Assembly: GCA_964463485.1 (NCBI GenBank)
Contig: CAYXDO010000079.1
Coordinates: 1-47,952, forward strand
Origin: CAYXDO01 sp964463485
GTDB lineage: Bacteria; Myxococcota; Kuafuiibacteriia; Kuafuiibacteriales; Kuafuiibacteriaceae
Direction: 5' to 3'
DNA length: 47,952 nucleotides
Shown here: in pieces, positions 34,218-43,414 of the stretch
Position numbering within the stretch: the stretch's first letter is position 1
Layout: each line of letters begins with the position of its first letter
The notes under the pieces: generated by a model
The model's database searches: none
The model's input: only the letters and a program-made list of their open reading frames with translations
Told to the model about the DNA's origin: nothing
Made by a program: the position numbers and the translations under genes

Positions 34218-36737
34218 TTACTGGATGGGGTGAACGGCCTCGACGTCCGCCAACCGGCCTGGGCCGTGGCAGAGCGCGCAAGTCTCGACTCGGTTGGCCG
34301 CTTCGTACTCGGCGCGCGGCCAATTGATGGCGCCGCCGTTCTGCTCCATGTGCGCCCACGCCAAGAGCGAGTCGTGGCAGCCCGAGCACGCCGCCGACTG
34401 CGGGCTCTTCACCCAGTCGGTCGGCGTCGGGACAGCGCCGCGAGCCGCGAGGATGTCGGCGCGCAACTCGGCCGCATTGCCGGTCGTGATTCGATCAGTG
34501 GACGGAAGTGCGTTGGCCGGAACCGCGACGTCATACGTGCCAGGCACGTGGCACGCGCGGCAGTTGCCCTTGATTTGTGGGTACGTCACTTCACTCCAAT
34601 CGTAAGGATACACGCCGCTCGCTCCGCGATCTCGGACGAACTCGAACTTGGTCGACCGAATGGCGGCGGAGTGAATGCCGTGAACCATGTCCTTGAGGTT
34701 GTTCGAAGCCTCTGGGAACAGGAGCGGATCTGCTCCGTACATCGCGACGAGCTCGGCGTTGGCAGCGACGTTCACCGGGTCGGCGCCGCGGCCGCTCGAG
34801 CTCAGGTTCGGGTTGTGGCACATGACGCAGACGGCGGTGTTGTTCACCCGATTGCCACCGTGCAGCGCGAGCTCCTCGTGGCACTCGAGGCACTTCGCGT
34901 TGTCGACGACCACTCGTCGCTGCGCGTCGCCTTCCACACCCTTGGCAAGAGACTCGGTCCTTCGCTGAACCGGAGTGAGCGGACCGGCACCGTCCGGATC
35001 CTCCGAGAAGTAGCCCTGGAGCGCCACCGCGCGCATCGTCGCACCAGCCGGGAACATGTTCGAGCCCGTGAAGGTCGCGAGATAATAGCCGCCGGTCGTG
35101 GCCGTCACCGTTCCCGCGGTGCCCGCACGAAGGTTGGCCAAGGATACGGTGAGAGGCTGCGCCGCGGCACGGCCCATATTGTTGTACTCAGTTGGGTCCA
35201 TCCCGTCTTGGGCCATGGCCCAAGCGACCAGGAAGCTCGGGCCGCCCGAAACGTTGGTCGGAAGCGCAGTCCCGGAGAGATCGACCGCGACCGGTCCCGA
35301 ACCGCTGTCGCGGGTGATCTGGAACTCGACGACCGGATGGTCAGTCGCGTCCACGGTCACGCGCCGGAGGTCATACGCAAACTCGGTGAGCCCCGCCGGG
35401 ATGAGTGGGTTGTTCGGCGTGCTGCTCTGTGTGATGTGCGCCAGCTCGACGGAGAAAGGCGCCGCAATTCCATGGCAGATCGTGCACTGAGCGTTGTCGG
35501 CCATGGGGCCCGCTGAGTGCGCGCGAGGCTGGCCGATCGGCGCCGCCCAGTCGATCTCGTGGCACGATCCACACGCCTCTCGCTGAGGCACTTCTCGCCA
35601 GTTGTTGCCTTGAGCGGTCTGGTTCGGGTCGCCCGCTTCGCCGTTGTGACACTTTCTGCACAAACGAAGATCGCCGGGCGGAAAGGTCACGTCCGAGTAG
35701 TCACGTCCGGCCACCACGTAAGGTGTGCCAGCCTGCACGCTCGCGAGGTGCTCACCCATGTGGATCTTGTGAATGAACACCTTCAGGTCCGCCTCACCGA
35801 GCGCGGGATTGTGACACATCACGCAGTATTTGGTCTCGTATCGAGAGCCATGCAACGTGAGCTGGCCATGACACTGATTGCAGTTGCTCGTGTGAACGAT
35901 GTCTCGCGTCGTCGTGACCGCGCTGCCGTCCGGCACGAAGTCATGAATGTGATTGTGCGGCGGCAGACTGCCGAGAGGGACGGAATCCTCGCCCGCAATC
36001 GACCCCGAGACCTGAATCGTCAGACGGTGCGTCAACGTGGGCTCGAGCGCCGCGCTGATGTCGGCCGCAAACGTGTACGTGTACGTGCCGTCCGCGTTGT
36101 CGACGAGCGTTCCCACCCGCTCGACCGTCGGACGCCCGCTCGAAGTGATGTAATTCGTCCAGCGACTCGGGTTGCCATTCGTACCCGGCGTCAGCTTGGC
36201 GAGGCCAAAGCGCATCTGCCCTCGGCTTCCGCCGACAAGACCCACCGCGCCCCGCCCGAGGCCGTCGGTGACTTTCACTTCGACGACCGGCTGCGGATAC
36301 GCCGCCCCGATCATCACATTGAGGACTTCGACGTGAATCGAATCCGGAAGCTCCGCATGGACGTTGAAGACCTCGAGCGCCGAAGGCCCACGCTCTCCCG
36401 CCGGTCCCTCAGGACCTTCTTGCCCCTCCGCTCCCGTCGCTCCCGTCGCACCGGTCGCTCCCGTTGCGCCCGTCGCTCCGGCAGGGCCCTGCTCACCCTG
36501 CGCGCCCTGCGCGCCTGCCGCACCTGCCTGACCCTCCGCACCAGCCTGACCCGCCGTACCCGCCGCACCCGCTGCGCCGGTGTCTCCTTTGGGACCGGTC
36601 GCGCCCGGTACGCCTGCAGGACCCTGCGGACCCGCAGCACCTGCCGGGCCCGCAGGTCCCTCGTCACCCGAACACGCGGCAAACGTGACTGGAAATGTCA
36701 CCGCTGCCACACAAGACCAGAGTCGCATCGCTTTCAT
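34218..36737 (-). CDS. OmcA/MtrC-family decaheme c-type cytochrome with collagen-like stalk
   Basis: 839 residues. Lipobox FAACS (Cys22) puts it at the outer surface. Residues 24-119 are 32 uninterrupted Gly-X-Y triplets, a collagen-like stalk. Residues 120 onwards carry beta-rich domains and ten CxxCH heme sites: CNQCH, CVMCH, CRKCH, CGSCH, CTICH, then CLECH, CVMCH, CRACH, CSGCH, CALCH. The ATG at 36737 has GGAGAG 7 bp upstream. By family it would move electrons to extracellular acceptors, but no MtrA/MtrB partner is in the window; the M23 peptidase gene lies upstream. Confidence 0.88.
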   Translation of the reverse strand: MKAMRLWSCVAAVTFPVTFAACSGDEGPAGPAGAAGPQGPAGVPGATGPKGDTGAAGAAGTAGQAGAEGQAGAAGAQGAQGEQGPAGATGATGATGATGATGAEGQEGPEGPAGERGPSALEVFNVHAELPDSIHVEVLNVMIGAAYPQPVVEVKVTDGLGRGAVGLVGGSRGQMRFGLAKLTPGTNGNPSRWTNYITSSGRPTVERVGTLVDNADGTYTYTFAADISAALEPTLTHRLTIQVSGSIAGEDSVPLGSLPPHNHIHDFVPDGSAVTTTRDIVHTSNCNQCHGQLTLHGSRYETKYCVMCHNPALGEADLKVFIHKIHMGEHLASVQAGTPYVVAGRDYSDVTFPPGDLRLCRKCHNGEAGDPNQTAQGNNWREVPQREACGSCHEIDWAAPIGQPRAHSAGPMADNAQCTICHGIAAPFSVELAHITQSSTPNNPLIPAGLTEFAYDLRRVTVDATDHPVVEFQITRDSGSGPVAVDLSGTALPTNVSGGPSFLVAWAMAQDGMDPTEYNNMGRAAAQPLTVSLANLRAGTAGTVTATTGGYYLATFTGSNMFPAGATMRAVALQGYFSEDPDGAGPLTPVQRRTESLAKGVEGDAQRRVVVDNAKCLECHEELALHGGNRVNNTAVCVMCHNPNLSSSGRGADPVNVAANAELVAMYGADPLLFPEASNNLKDMVHGIHSAAIRSTKFEFVRDRGASGVYPYDWSEVTYPQIKGNCRACHVPGTYDVAVPANALPSTDRITTGNAAELRADILAARGAVPTPTDWVKSPQSAACSGCHDSLLAWAHMEQNGGAINWPRAEYEAANRVETCALCHGPGRLADVEAVHPIQ
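36381..36668 (-). repeat. Coding repeat for 32 Gly-X-Y triplets
   Basis: This stretch of the cytochrome gene encodes uninterrupted Gly-X-Y triplets, including five GAT in a row. The 9-bp periodicity makes it prone to copy-number change, so length is likely to vary between strains. Confidence 0.85.
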
Positions 36738-36857
36738 GGTCGATTCTCTCCAAACCCACGAGCTCCTCAGCCACGATGTTGTGCCGAGATGAGCCCGAGT
36801 GATTCCGGAACTACCTCCGACCGAGTCGATACTCAACTGAGTTTGTGATCGCGCGTC

Positions 36858-36885
36858 AAAAAAGATCGACGCAATTTTCGCGTCG
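36858..36885 (-). terminator. Rho-independent terminator of the M23 peptidase gene
   Basis: On the minus strand the stem CGACGC/GCGTCG (36885-36880 with 36872-36867) around a 7-nt loop is followed by ATC and six T (36863-36858). It starts 7 bp after the M23 stop and lies between the M23 gene and the cytochrome, so the cytochrome probably has its own promoter. Confidence 0.75.
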
Positions 36886-36892
36886 CGCATTT

Positions 36893-37462
36893 TCAGCGCA
36901 AATTGGTCAAGTGTCTCCGAAAAAATGGCAGAGGATCATCCGCATATTTCTGAAGCTCCTCCATACTCATCGCCGTCCACGAGGCGACGCCGCCATCCTC
37001 GATACTGTGTCGAAGCTCGAAGTGGAGATGAGTCACCTGAAAAGACGCTCGCTTTCGCTCCGACTCCACGAACAGCCGCGCGAGGGAGTCATCGGGCTGC
37101 ACGAGGTCACCGACCTCGACCGCCACGTCCTCGACGTGTTTGTAGCTTGAGTAGAAACGTGAGCCTGCTTCGTCCACATGCTCGACGACGATCGTGCGAT
37201 GCGGGAAATCAAGGTGAATGTCGACGACTCGACCCACGCAAATCGGCCGAACTCGCTCCCCACTTCGGCCGCGAATATCGATCCCAGCGTGCCGATGGCC
37301 TCGGACATAACTCTGCCGGTCGGCCCCAAAAACACTGATGACGCTCTTGTGAAATTTCTCGTACGTGACGCGATCCGAGCCCAGCGGAGGCCGCACGTCG
37401 CTGCAGACCGGCGGCGCTTCGCTTGGAGCTTGAGAGAGCAACGCAACGAGCAGAGTCAGCAT
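36893..37462 (-). CDS. M23 (LytM-type) peptidase
   Basis: About 189 residues from ATG 37462 (GTG 37471 also possible). The metal motif HRHAGIDI (H-x3-D type) and the second THLHFELR (H-x-H) are intact, as in active endopeptidases that cut peptidoglycan cross-links. A short N-terminal hydrophobic region (MLTLLVALLS) may be a signal peptide; Cys residues follow. It is followed by a strong intrinsic terminator. Confidence 0.85.
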   Translation of the reverse strand: MLTLLVALLSQAPSEAPPVCSDVRPPLGSDRVTYEKFHKSVISVFGADRQSYVRGHRHAGIDIRGRSGERVRPICVGRVVDIHLDFPHRTIVVEHVDEAGSRFYSSYKHVEDVAVEVGDLVQPDDSLARLFVESERKRASFQVTHLHFELRHSIEDGGVASWTAMSMEELQKYADDPLPFFRRHLTNLR

Positions 37463-37511
37463 GTCGGCCACAACATCGAACCGTCGGAGCTCCCTTCCCC
37501 AAAGCGCTCAG

Positions 37512-38039
37512 CTAGCTCGGCGGCTCCTTGGAGGATCGGTCCGGTGTTACGTCCACGACTCGACCGGACCAGCGTGCCTCCGCGTGGGTCCTAGGCCCAG
37601 GCCCATGCGTGGCTGGCCCAAAACCATGTGTGGGTGGCCCAAAAGTCACGGCCGACGCCTCGATTCGCTTCTTGGCAAAGCCCATCACCAACGAGGCAAA
37701 AGGACGTCGAAGGATCGGTATCAGGAGCACGATTCCGAAGAGATCGGTCACGACGCCAGGAGTAAGCAAGAGCACCCCGCCGACCAGGATCAACATGCCC
37801 TCGACCAAGGTCGTGGTAGGCATGCGCCCCTCGGCGACCTCTGCGTTGAATCGCCTCAGGATCGAGATCCCCTGGCTGCGAGCAAGCCAAGCGCCGGCGA
37901 CCCCGGTCAGAAATACCAGGGCAATCGTAGGGAACGCGCCGACGCGCTGCCCGATCTCGATCAGCAGGAAAAGCTCCACGAGAGGGACGAGGGTCATCGC
38001 CAGGATCAACCAACCAATCACATGGACATTGTTGGACAC
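37512..38039 (-). CDS. fxsA: FxsA family membrane protein
   Basis: About 175 residues from GTG 38039 (GTG 38021 or ATG 37997 are alternatives). Two to three spans with TIALVFLTGVAGAWLARSQG and VEGMLILVGGVLLLTPGVVTD, the FxsA hallmark. The C-terminal tail has THGxGP repeats and is otherwise unknown. E. coli FxsA relieves phage T7 exclusion when overexpressed; the role here is unknown. Confidence 0.85.
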   Translation of the reverse strand: MSNNVHVIGWLILAMTLVPLVELFLLIEIGQRVGAFPTIALVFLTGVAGAWLARSQGISILRRFNAEVAEGRMPTTTLVEGMLILVGGVLLLTPGVVTDLFGIVLLIPILRRPFASLVMGFAKKRIEASAVTFGPPTHGFGPATHGPGPRTHAEARWSGRVVDVTPDRSSKEPPS

Positions 38040-38106
38040 CGGCGGACCCCAGGCAAGCAAAGCGGCTCGCCGGGAGGACTATCCGCGAAGCGACCTACTC
38101 AGCACG

Positions 38107-38200
38107 GGAGAAACCACCGAGAGCACCGAGCCGAAGCCCACAGAGCACACAGATCATGGAATCAGAACTTCTTCGTGTCCTCTGTGTCTTCTCTCCGCAA
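38107..38200. repeat. CACAGAG-type imperfect inverted repeat after nuoN
   Basis: CACAGAGCACAC (38139-38150) pairs imperfectly with GTGTCCTCTGTG (about 38175-38186), and nearby ACCACCGAGAGCACCGAG units repeat the theme. The motif belongs to a group of dispersed ACCACAGAG-like repeats seen in many large bacterial genomes, as I recall. It lies past the nuoN stop and could terminate the nuo operon. Confidence 0.5.
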
Positions 38201-38244
38201 CCTCTTTGGTTTCAGCAGGGTCACGAGCTTCTGGGGACGTGTGC

Positions 38245-39699
38245 TCAGCCGAAGAAGAACGCTTTGGACGCGGCCATCGCGGCGTTCAGGAAGGGCCCAG
38301 GATACGCACCCATCACGACCACGAGGAGCAAACACAAGAACACCGCCACCTCGAGGCTTCGATCGACGACCAGAGGCTCCGTAGTGCGAGGCGGGTTCAT
38401 ATAAGCGGCTCGAGCGATTTGCAGATAGTAGAAGAGCGCCACGATCGCCATGAGCGCTCCGAAGAGCACGAGCCACCCGTGGCCTGCCTCGTACACCGCC
38501 ATGAACACGTACAGCTTGGCCCAAAAACCCACCACGAACGGAATCCCGGCCAAGGAGAGCAAGAACAGCAAGAGCGCCAGCGCCATCCGCGGAGACCTGC
38601 GCGCCAAGCCGTCCACGTCCTCGAGCCCGACCCCCGACTTGCCCACGGACACGGCCTCGAGCACGAAGAAAGCGCCCATGTTCGTGGCGATGTATCCGGC
38701 CACGTAAAACAGGAGCATGCTCGTCCCATACTCACTCCCCGTGAGCAACGCCATGAGCATGTAACCCACTTGGGCGATGCCTGAGTAGCCCAGAAGTCTC
38801 TTCAAGTCCTTCTGGGGCAAGGCCATCAAGTTTCCGAGGAGGATCGACACGACGACGATCACGAGCAACAGCGGAAACCAACCGTCCGCTCGATGGCCCC
38901 GAAACGCTCGAAGGAACAACACACACAACGCCGCAAAGCCTGTCGCCTTCGGCGCCACCGAGAGGAAGGCGACGAAGGGCGTCGGCGCTCCTTGATAGGT
39001 GTCCGGAATCCACATGTGAAACGGCACCGCGCCGATCTTGAAGCTCATCCCGGCGAGCGTGAGCAACACTCCGACCGCGAGCAGCGCGGTGCGAGGCGCG
39101 CTCGCGATCGCCTCGATCTTCGTCGTCGCAGTCATCCCGTACACGAGCGACAATCCGTAGAGTGTGATGGCGGTGGAGGCTGCGCTGACCAAGTACAGCT
39201 TCATACCCGCCTCGGCGGCGTGGCGCCCCGGACCCACCTTGTCTTCGGTCTTGGCGAACGACGCGAGGATCGAGAGCGGAATGCCCATGAGCTCGAAGCA
39301 GACGACGAGCAGAATCAGATCCCGCGCACCCGGGAGGATGGTCATCCCCAGGATCGTCGCCAGCGTCAAAGAGTAGAACTCACCCTGTCGCTCCGAGAAA
39401 TGGCGATCGACGTGATCGATCGTTCCGACCGCGAACAAGCCTCCCGCGAGAAACGCCAAACGCTTGAAGAACAGCGCCCAAGGCCCGCCTTGATAGGCGC
39501 CGTAGAGCGCGCTGCCGGAAGTGTCGACGAAGAAGCTCGCGGCCAAGAGCGAGAATAGGAGCGCCCCGGTGAGTGCGCCGAGCGCGCGCTTTCTCCCCGG
39601 CGGGATCGCGAGGTCCATACAGAAGATCATCAGCGCGCCGAGCGCCAAAGCGATATCCAGCACGAGCGGCCGGAGCGCGGCAAAGGTGACTTCGTTCAT
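38245..39699 (-). CDS. nuoN: NADH-quinone oxidoreductase subunit N
   Basis: 484 residues, polytopic antiporter-like subunit with typical segments (FKIGAVPFHMWIPDTYQGAPTP, LLGYSGIAQVGYMLMAL). It is the last gene of nuoJKLMN. Its ATG overlaps the NuoM stop by 4 bp (ATGA). It lies in the inner membrane and helps to pump protons. Confidence 0.95.
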   Translation of the reverse strand: MNEVTFAALRPLVLDIALALGALMIFCMDLAIPPGRKRALGALTGALLFSLLAASFFVDTSGSALYGAYQGGPWALFFKRLAFLAGGLFAVGTIDHVDRHFSERQGEFYSLTLATILGMTILPGARDLILLVVCFELMGIPLSILASFAKTEDKVGPGRHAAEAGMKLYLVSAASTAITLYGLSLVYGMTATTKIEAIASAPRTALLAVGVLLTLAGMSFKIGAVPFHMWIPDTYQGAPTPFVAFLSVAPKATGFAALCVLFLRAFRGHRADGWFPLLLVIVVVSILLGNLMALPQKDLKRLLGYSGIAQVGYMLMALLTGSEYGTSMLLFYVAGYIATNMGAFFVLEAVSVGKSGVGLEDVDGLARRSPRMALALLLFLLSLAGIPFVVGFWAKLYVFMAVYEAGHGWLVLFGALMAIVALFYYLQIARAAYMNPPRTTEPLVVDRSLEVAVFLCLLLVVVMGAYPGPFLNAAMAASKAFFFG

Positions 39700-41261
39700 G
39701 GCACCACCGCCACCTTCGCGGCCGCATTCACCACGATGGGGAGATACTGAGTCGTCGACAAGTGGATGAAGTCGAGGATCAGGCGCGGAAAGCACCCGAA
39801 CACGATGAGACACGCACCCAAGGCCCACAGCGCAAACCACTCGGTCTTGTGAGCGTCCTCGAGCTCATGAAACTCCTTCGATGGCCCGTCGCCGAAGAAG
39901 ATGTTCCGCGACGCGCGAAGTACGTACACAGCTGTGACCCACGCACCCAAGATGCCCGGAATCGCCCACCACCAGTGCGCGCTCTGCCACGCCCCCAAGA
40001 AGACGAGAAACTCAGCCACGAACCCGGCCAACCCAGGCAGGCCCAACGAAGAGAGCCCTGCCAGCGTGAAGAACGCCGCAACCCCAGGCATGTTCTTGGC
40101 GAAGCCTCCCATGGCCGGAATGAGTCGCGTGTGAGCGCGTTCGTAAACGAGCCCCACCAACGCGAAGAAGAGCCCCGTCATCATGCCGTGCGCGAACATC
40201 TGGTACACCGCGCCGTTCCAGCCATCCACGGTCAAGGTCGCCGCTCCCAACATCACGACACCCATGTGACTCACCGATGAGTAAGCGATGACGTATTTGA
40301 GATCCTTCTGGCTGGCCGCGGAGACCGCGCCGTACAACACGTTCAACACCGCGATCCCACCCACGTACGGAGCCCAATACAGAGCGCCCTCCGGCAACAT
40401 CATCATCCCGACCCGAATCACTCCGAACGCGCCGAGCTTCATGAGCACACCGGCGTGAAGCATCGACACGGCGGTCGGCGCGGCGGCGTGTCCATCGGGC
40501 GACCAGGTGTGGAACGGAAACACGCCGGCCAGCGAGCCAAAGCCCAACCAACACAGCGGAAAGGCCCACAGTTGCATCTCGTACGGGTAGCGCGTCCGGC
40601 CGAGGACGCCGAGGTCGAAGGTCTTTCCCCCGGACTTGAAATACATCATGAAAATCACGATGAGGATCGCGGCGGAGCCTACGAGCAACATGAGCGTGAG
40701 CTTCATCGCCGCATATTCGCGACCGCCCACGTCGAAACGTTTCCAGATGAACGCAAACGGCCCAGACGCGTCGACCTTGCCGCGGCTGCCCCAGATCCCG
40801 ATCAGAAGGTACATAGGGAGCACCGCGATCTCGTAGAACAGGAAGAAGATCATCATGTCCTGCGATACGAAGACGCCGAACACCCCGGAAACGAGCACCA
40901 GGAGCAGAACGTAGAAATCCTTCGCGCGGTCCTTCACCGTCCACGAGGCCATCGCTCCGGTCACGATGATGATTCCCGTCAAGAGCAAGAGAGACACGCC
41001 CCAGCCGTCTACGGCGAAGCTGAGATTGACCCCGATCGAAGGGATCAGCGGAAAAGACTCGGCCCGCTGCAACCCACCTCGAACCTTGTCGTAGGTGAGT
41101 GCGACTTGAACGGCCCCAGCGAGCGACACCGCGGCGCCCGTCACCGAAACGAGCCGGACCAGGATCCGCTGCCGATCCGAAAGCAGCAGCAGCACGAGCG
41201 CAGCCACGAACGGCGCGCCGACGATGATGGACAGAAGATGGTTGTGAATCAACGGCGCCAC
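39696..41261 (-). CDS. nuoM: NADH-quinone oxidoreductase subunit M
   Basis: About 521 residues. Antiporter-like subunit with VFPFHTWSPDGHAAAPTAVS and YSSVSHMGVVMLG segments. GTG 41261 is chosen with GAGGGCGAG upstream and lies 3 bp after the NuoL stop. It is the second of three Mrp-like subunits of the pump. Confidence 0.95.
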   Translation of the reverse strand: MAPLIHNHLLSIIVGAPFVAALVLLLLSDRQRILVRLVSVTGAAVSLAGAVQVALTYDKVRGGLQRAESFPLIPSIGVNLSFAVDGWGVSLLLLTGIIIVTGAMASWTVKDRAKDFYVLLLVLVSGVFGVFVSQDMMIFFLFYEIAVLPMYLLIGIWGSRGKVDASGPFAFIWKRFDVGGREYAAMKLTLMLLVGSAAILIVIFMMYFKSGGKTFDLGVLGRTRYPYEMQLWAFPLCWLGFGSLAGVFPFHTWSPDGHAAAPTAVSMLHAGVLMKLGAFGVIRVGMMMLPEGALYWAPYVGGIAVLNVLYGAVSAASQKDLKYVIAYSSVSHMGVVMLGAATLTVDGWNGAVYQMFAHGMMTGLFFALVGLVYERAHTRLIPAMGGFAKNMPGVAAFFTLAGLSSLGLPGLAGFVAEFLVFLGAWQSAHWWWAIPGILGAWVTAVYVLRASRNIFFGDGPSKEFHELEDAHKTEWFALWALGACLIVFGCFPRLILDFIHLSTTQYLPIVVNAAAKVAVVP

Positions 41262-41263
41262 GG

Positions 41264-43099
41264 TCAGCTCGCCCTCACCGCACCGTACAGACCCATCAGG
41301 GCAGCAGCGGCCACGATCGCGTAGAGGTAGTCTTGGATGTTTCCGGTCTGAAGGGGCCGCAGGCGCGCACCCAGCGAGAGAGTCATGTAACCCACGACGT
41401 TGACCAACCCATCGACGATATATCGATCGAACCACCCGATCGCATGGGCGACGGTGTTGAGGCCCTTTCGATAGGCCATGAGCCAGAAGCGATCGACCGC
41501 TCCGGAGGCCGCGATTCGCCCGAGCGGCGCGAACGCGGCCCGAAGCCCAGCTCCGCCCTTGGGCGCGCCGAACATGAAGTACGACAGCCCGATACCGCTC
41601 AGCGCCAGCGCGCTGGCGACTCCGCCGATCGTCGAGACGAAGTGAAGCGCCTGCGGCTCAGCGTACAGACCCGTGAGCGTGGTGACGAAATATCCGGAGA
41701 CGGCCGCCGGCACGGCCAACATCACGAGCGGCAAAGTCATGCTGATTCCAGACTCGTGGGCATGTCGCGCGTGCTCCGAAGGTTCACCGAAGAGCGCGAT
41801 GAAGACCACGCGACCCATGTAGAACGCGGTCAAGAACGCCGCGATCAACAGCGCGGCGAGCGGCACGTAGAAGTGCTGATGCTCGACTTGCTCGAGGATG
41901 AAGTCCTTCGAAAAATATCCGGCGAGCCCTGGAACGCCGGCGAGCGCGAGCGCTCCTAGGATGAACGTGGCCGAGGTCAACGTCATCTTCTTGGCGAGCC
42001 CACCCATGTGCCGGATGTCGTTGCTGTGCACCGCGTGAATGAGCCCGCCAGCGGCGAGGAACAACATGGCCTTGAAGAAGGCGTGGGTCGTCAGATGGAA
42101 GAATCCACCGATCTGACTTCCAGCGCCGAGCGCGCAGACCATGTAGCCGAGCTGCGAGCAGGTGGAGTAGGCCAGCACCTTCTTGATGTCGTTCTGCACG
42201 ACCGCGATGCAGGCCGCGAACAACGCCGTGAACCCACCGATGTAAGCCATGATTTCGCGAGCATCCGGAGCTTGCTGGTAGAGCGGATCGGCTCGAACCA
42301 CGAGAAACACGCCTGCGGCGACCATCGTGGCTGCGTGAAGCAGCGCTGAGACTGGAGTGGGACCCTCCATGGCGTCGGGCAGCCAGATATGGAGCGGAAA
42401 CTGCGCTGACTTGCCCATGACCGCGATGAACAGGAGCCCAGCCACCCAGTTCGCTCGCGGCGCGGTCACCGTCCATTCGAAAGATCCGGTGTCGAGGAAC
42501 AACAGAATCAGGCCCGCGACCAAACCCATGTCCGCGAACTTGGTCGTCCAGAAAGCCTTGAGCGCCGCCCGAGCCGCGCTCGGCTTCTTGTAATAAAAGC
42601 CGATGAGCAAGTAGCTGGCGAGGCCCACGAGCTCCCAACCGAGAAAAAACTGGAGGAGGTTCGGAGCGATCACCAGCGTATTCATCGCGAAGAGGAACAG
42701 CGACTGCCACGTGAAATAGCGGCCGAAATCAGCGGGTGGCTCGTGAGCCATGTAACCGAGCGAAAAGATCTGAACGCAAGCAGCGACGAAACAAACCACC
42801 ACCAGCATCGAGACCGACAACCCATCGAGGTGAATGCCGACCTCGATGATCGACTTGGCGTGACCGCCGGCCTCGAGCGCCGAGTGAGGAAGCCATCGCA
42901 TGGTTTGTCTGCCGAGCTCGTGATTGCCGAGCGCCTGAGCGAACAAGACGAGCGAGGCGCCGAGGGAGACGAGCGCTCCAGCCACCGAGAGCGCCCCTGC
43001 AGGTTTGCCGGCCCTTCGAATCGGAGCCACGACCATCAGAAAGAGCGCGATGGCGAGCGGAAGGAGCAGCGCGATTTGCGCCAAAAGCATCGAGCTCAT
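41264..43099 (-). CDS. nuoL: NADH-quinone oxidoreductase subunit L
   Basis: About 611 residues, the largest antiporter-like subunit, with GWELVGLASYLLIGFYY and FPLHIWLPDAMEGPTPVSAL motifs. ATG 43099 lies 4 bp after the NuoK stop with AAGGG upstream; GTG 43102 is an alternative. The C-terminal lateral helix follows the typical long connecting stretch. Confidence 0.95.
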   Translation of the reverse strand: MSSMLLAQIALLLPLAIALFLMVVAPIRRAGKPAGALSVAGALVSLGASLVLFAQALGNHELGRQTMRWLPHSALEAGGHAKSIIEVGIHLDGLSVSMLVVVCFVAACVQIFSLGYMAHEPPADFGRYFTWQSLFLFAMNTLVIAPNLLQFFLGWELVGLASYLLIGFYYKKPSAARAALKAFWTTKFADMGLVAGLILLFLDTGSFEWTVTAPRANWVAGLLFIAVMGKSAQFPLHIWLPDAMEGPTPVSALLHAATMVAAGVFLVVRADPLYQQAPDAREIMAYIGGFTALFAACIAVVQNDIKKVLAYSTCSQLGYMVCALGAGSQIGGFFHLTTHAFFKAMLFLAAGGLIHAVHSNDIRHMGGLAKKMTLTSATFILGALALAGVPGLAGYFSKDFILEQVEHQHFYVPLAALLIAAFLTAFYMGRVVFIALFGEPSEHARHAHESGISMTLPLVMLAVPAAVSGYFVTTLTGLYAEPQALHFVSTIGGVASALALSGIGLSYFMFGAPKGGAGLRAAFAPLGRIAASGAVDRFWLMAYRKGLNTVAHAIGWFDRYIVDGLVNVVGYMTLSLGARLRPLQTGNIQDYLYAIVAAAALMGLYGAVRAS

Positions 43100-43103
43100 C
43101 ACA

Positions 43104-43403
43104 TCAGCCCTTCAGCTCACTCGCCAGGTCGAGCATCACGTCACCCCGAGTCCTAAAGAGCAAAATGACGAGCGCCAAACCCACGACGACTTCAGCCACC
43201 GTGATCGCCGTGGAGAACAGGGCGAAGACCTGACCCGTACTCGCGCCGAGATATCGAGAGAACGCCACGAAATTGATGTTCACCGCGTTGGCCATCAACT
43301 CGACCGAGGCCAACAAACCCACTGCGTTGCGGCGGGTCACCAGGCCGAACACGCCCAAGCTGAACAGCGCCGAGGAGAGAATCAAATAACCAATCAGTCC
43401 CAT
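43104..43403 (-). CDS. nuoK: NADH-quinone oxidoreductase subunit K
   Basis: 99 residues and three spans, with the conserved Glu in SVELMANAV and TVAEVVVGL. ATG 43403 is chosen over an upstream TTG because AAGGAGG (43408-43414) fits it perfectly; the NuoJ stop at 43415 is just upstream. It helps to form the proton channel. Confidence 0.95.
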   Translation of the reverse strand: MGLIGYLILSSALFSLGVFGLVTRRNAVGLLASVELMANAVNINFVAFSRYLGASTGQVFALFSTAITVAEVVVGLALVILLFRTRGDVMLDLASELKG

Positions 43404-43407
43404 CGCG

Positions 43408-43414
43408 GCCTCCT
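43408..43414 (-). promoter_or_regulatory. Shine-Dalgarno fixing the nuoK start
   Basis: AAGGAGG on the minus strand lies 4 bp before ATG 43403 and settles the start against TTG 43418. Confidence 0.85.

Noticed and set aside
34230..36848. Two long plus-strand open frames opposite the cytochrome
   Set aside because: They mirror the codon structure of the cytochrome gene and show no domain or ribosome site.
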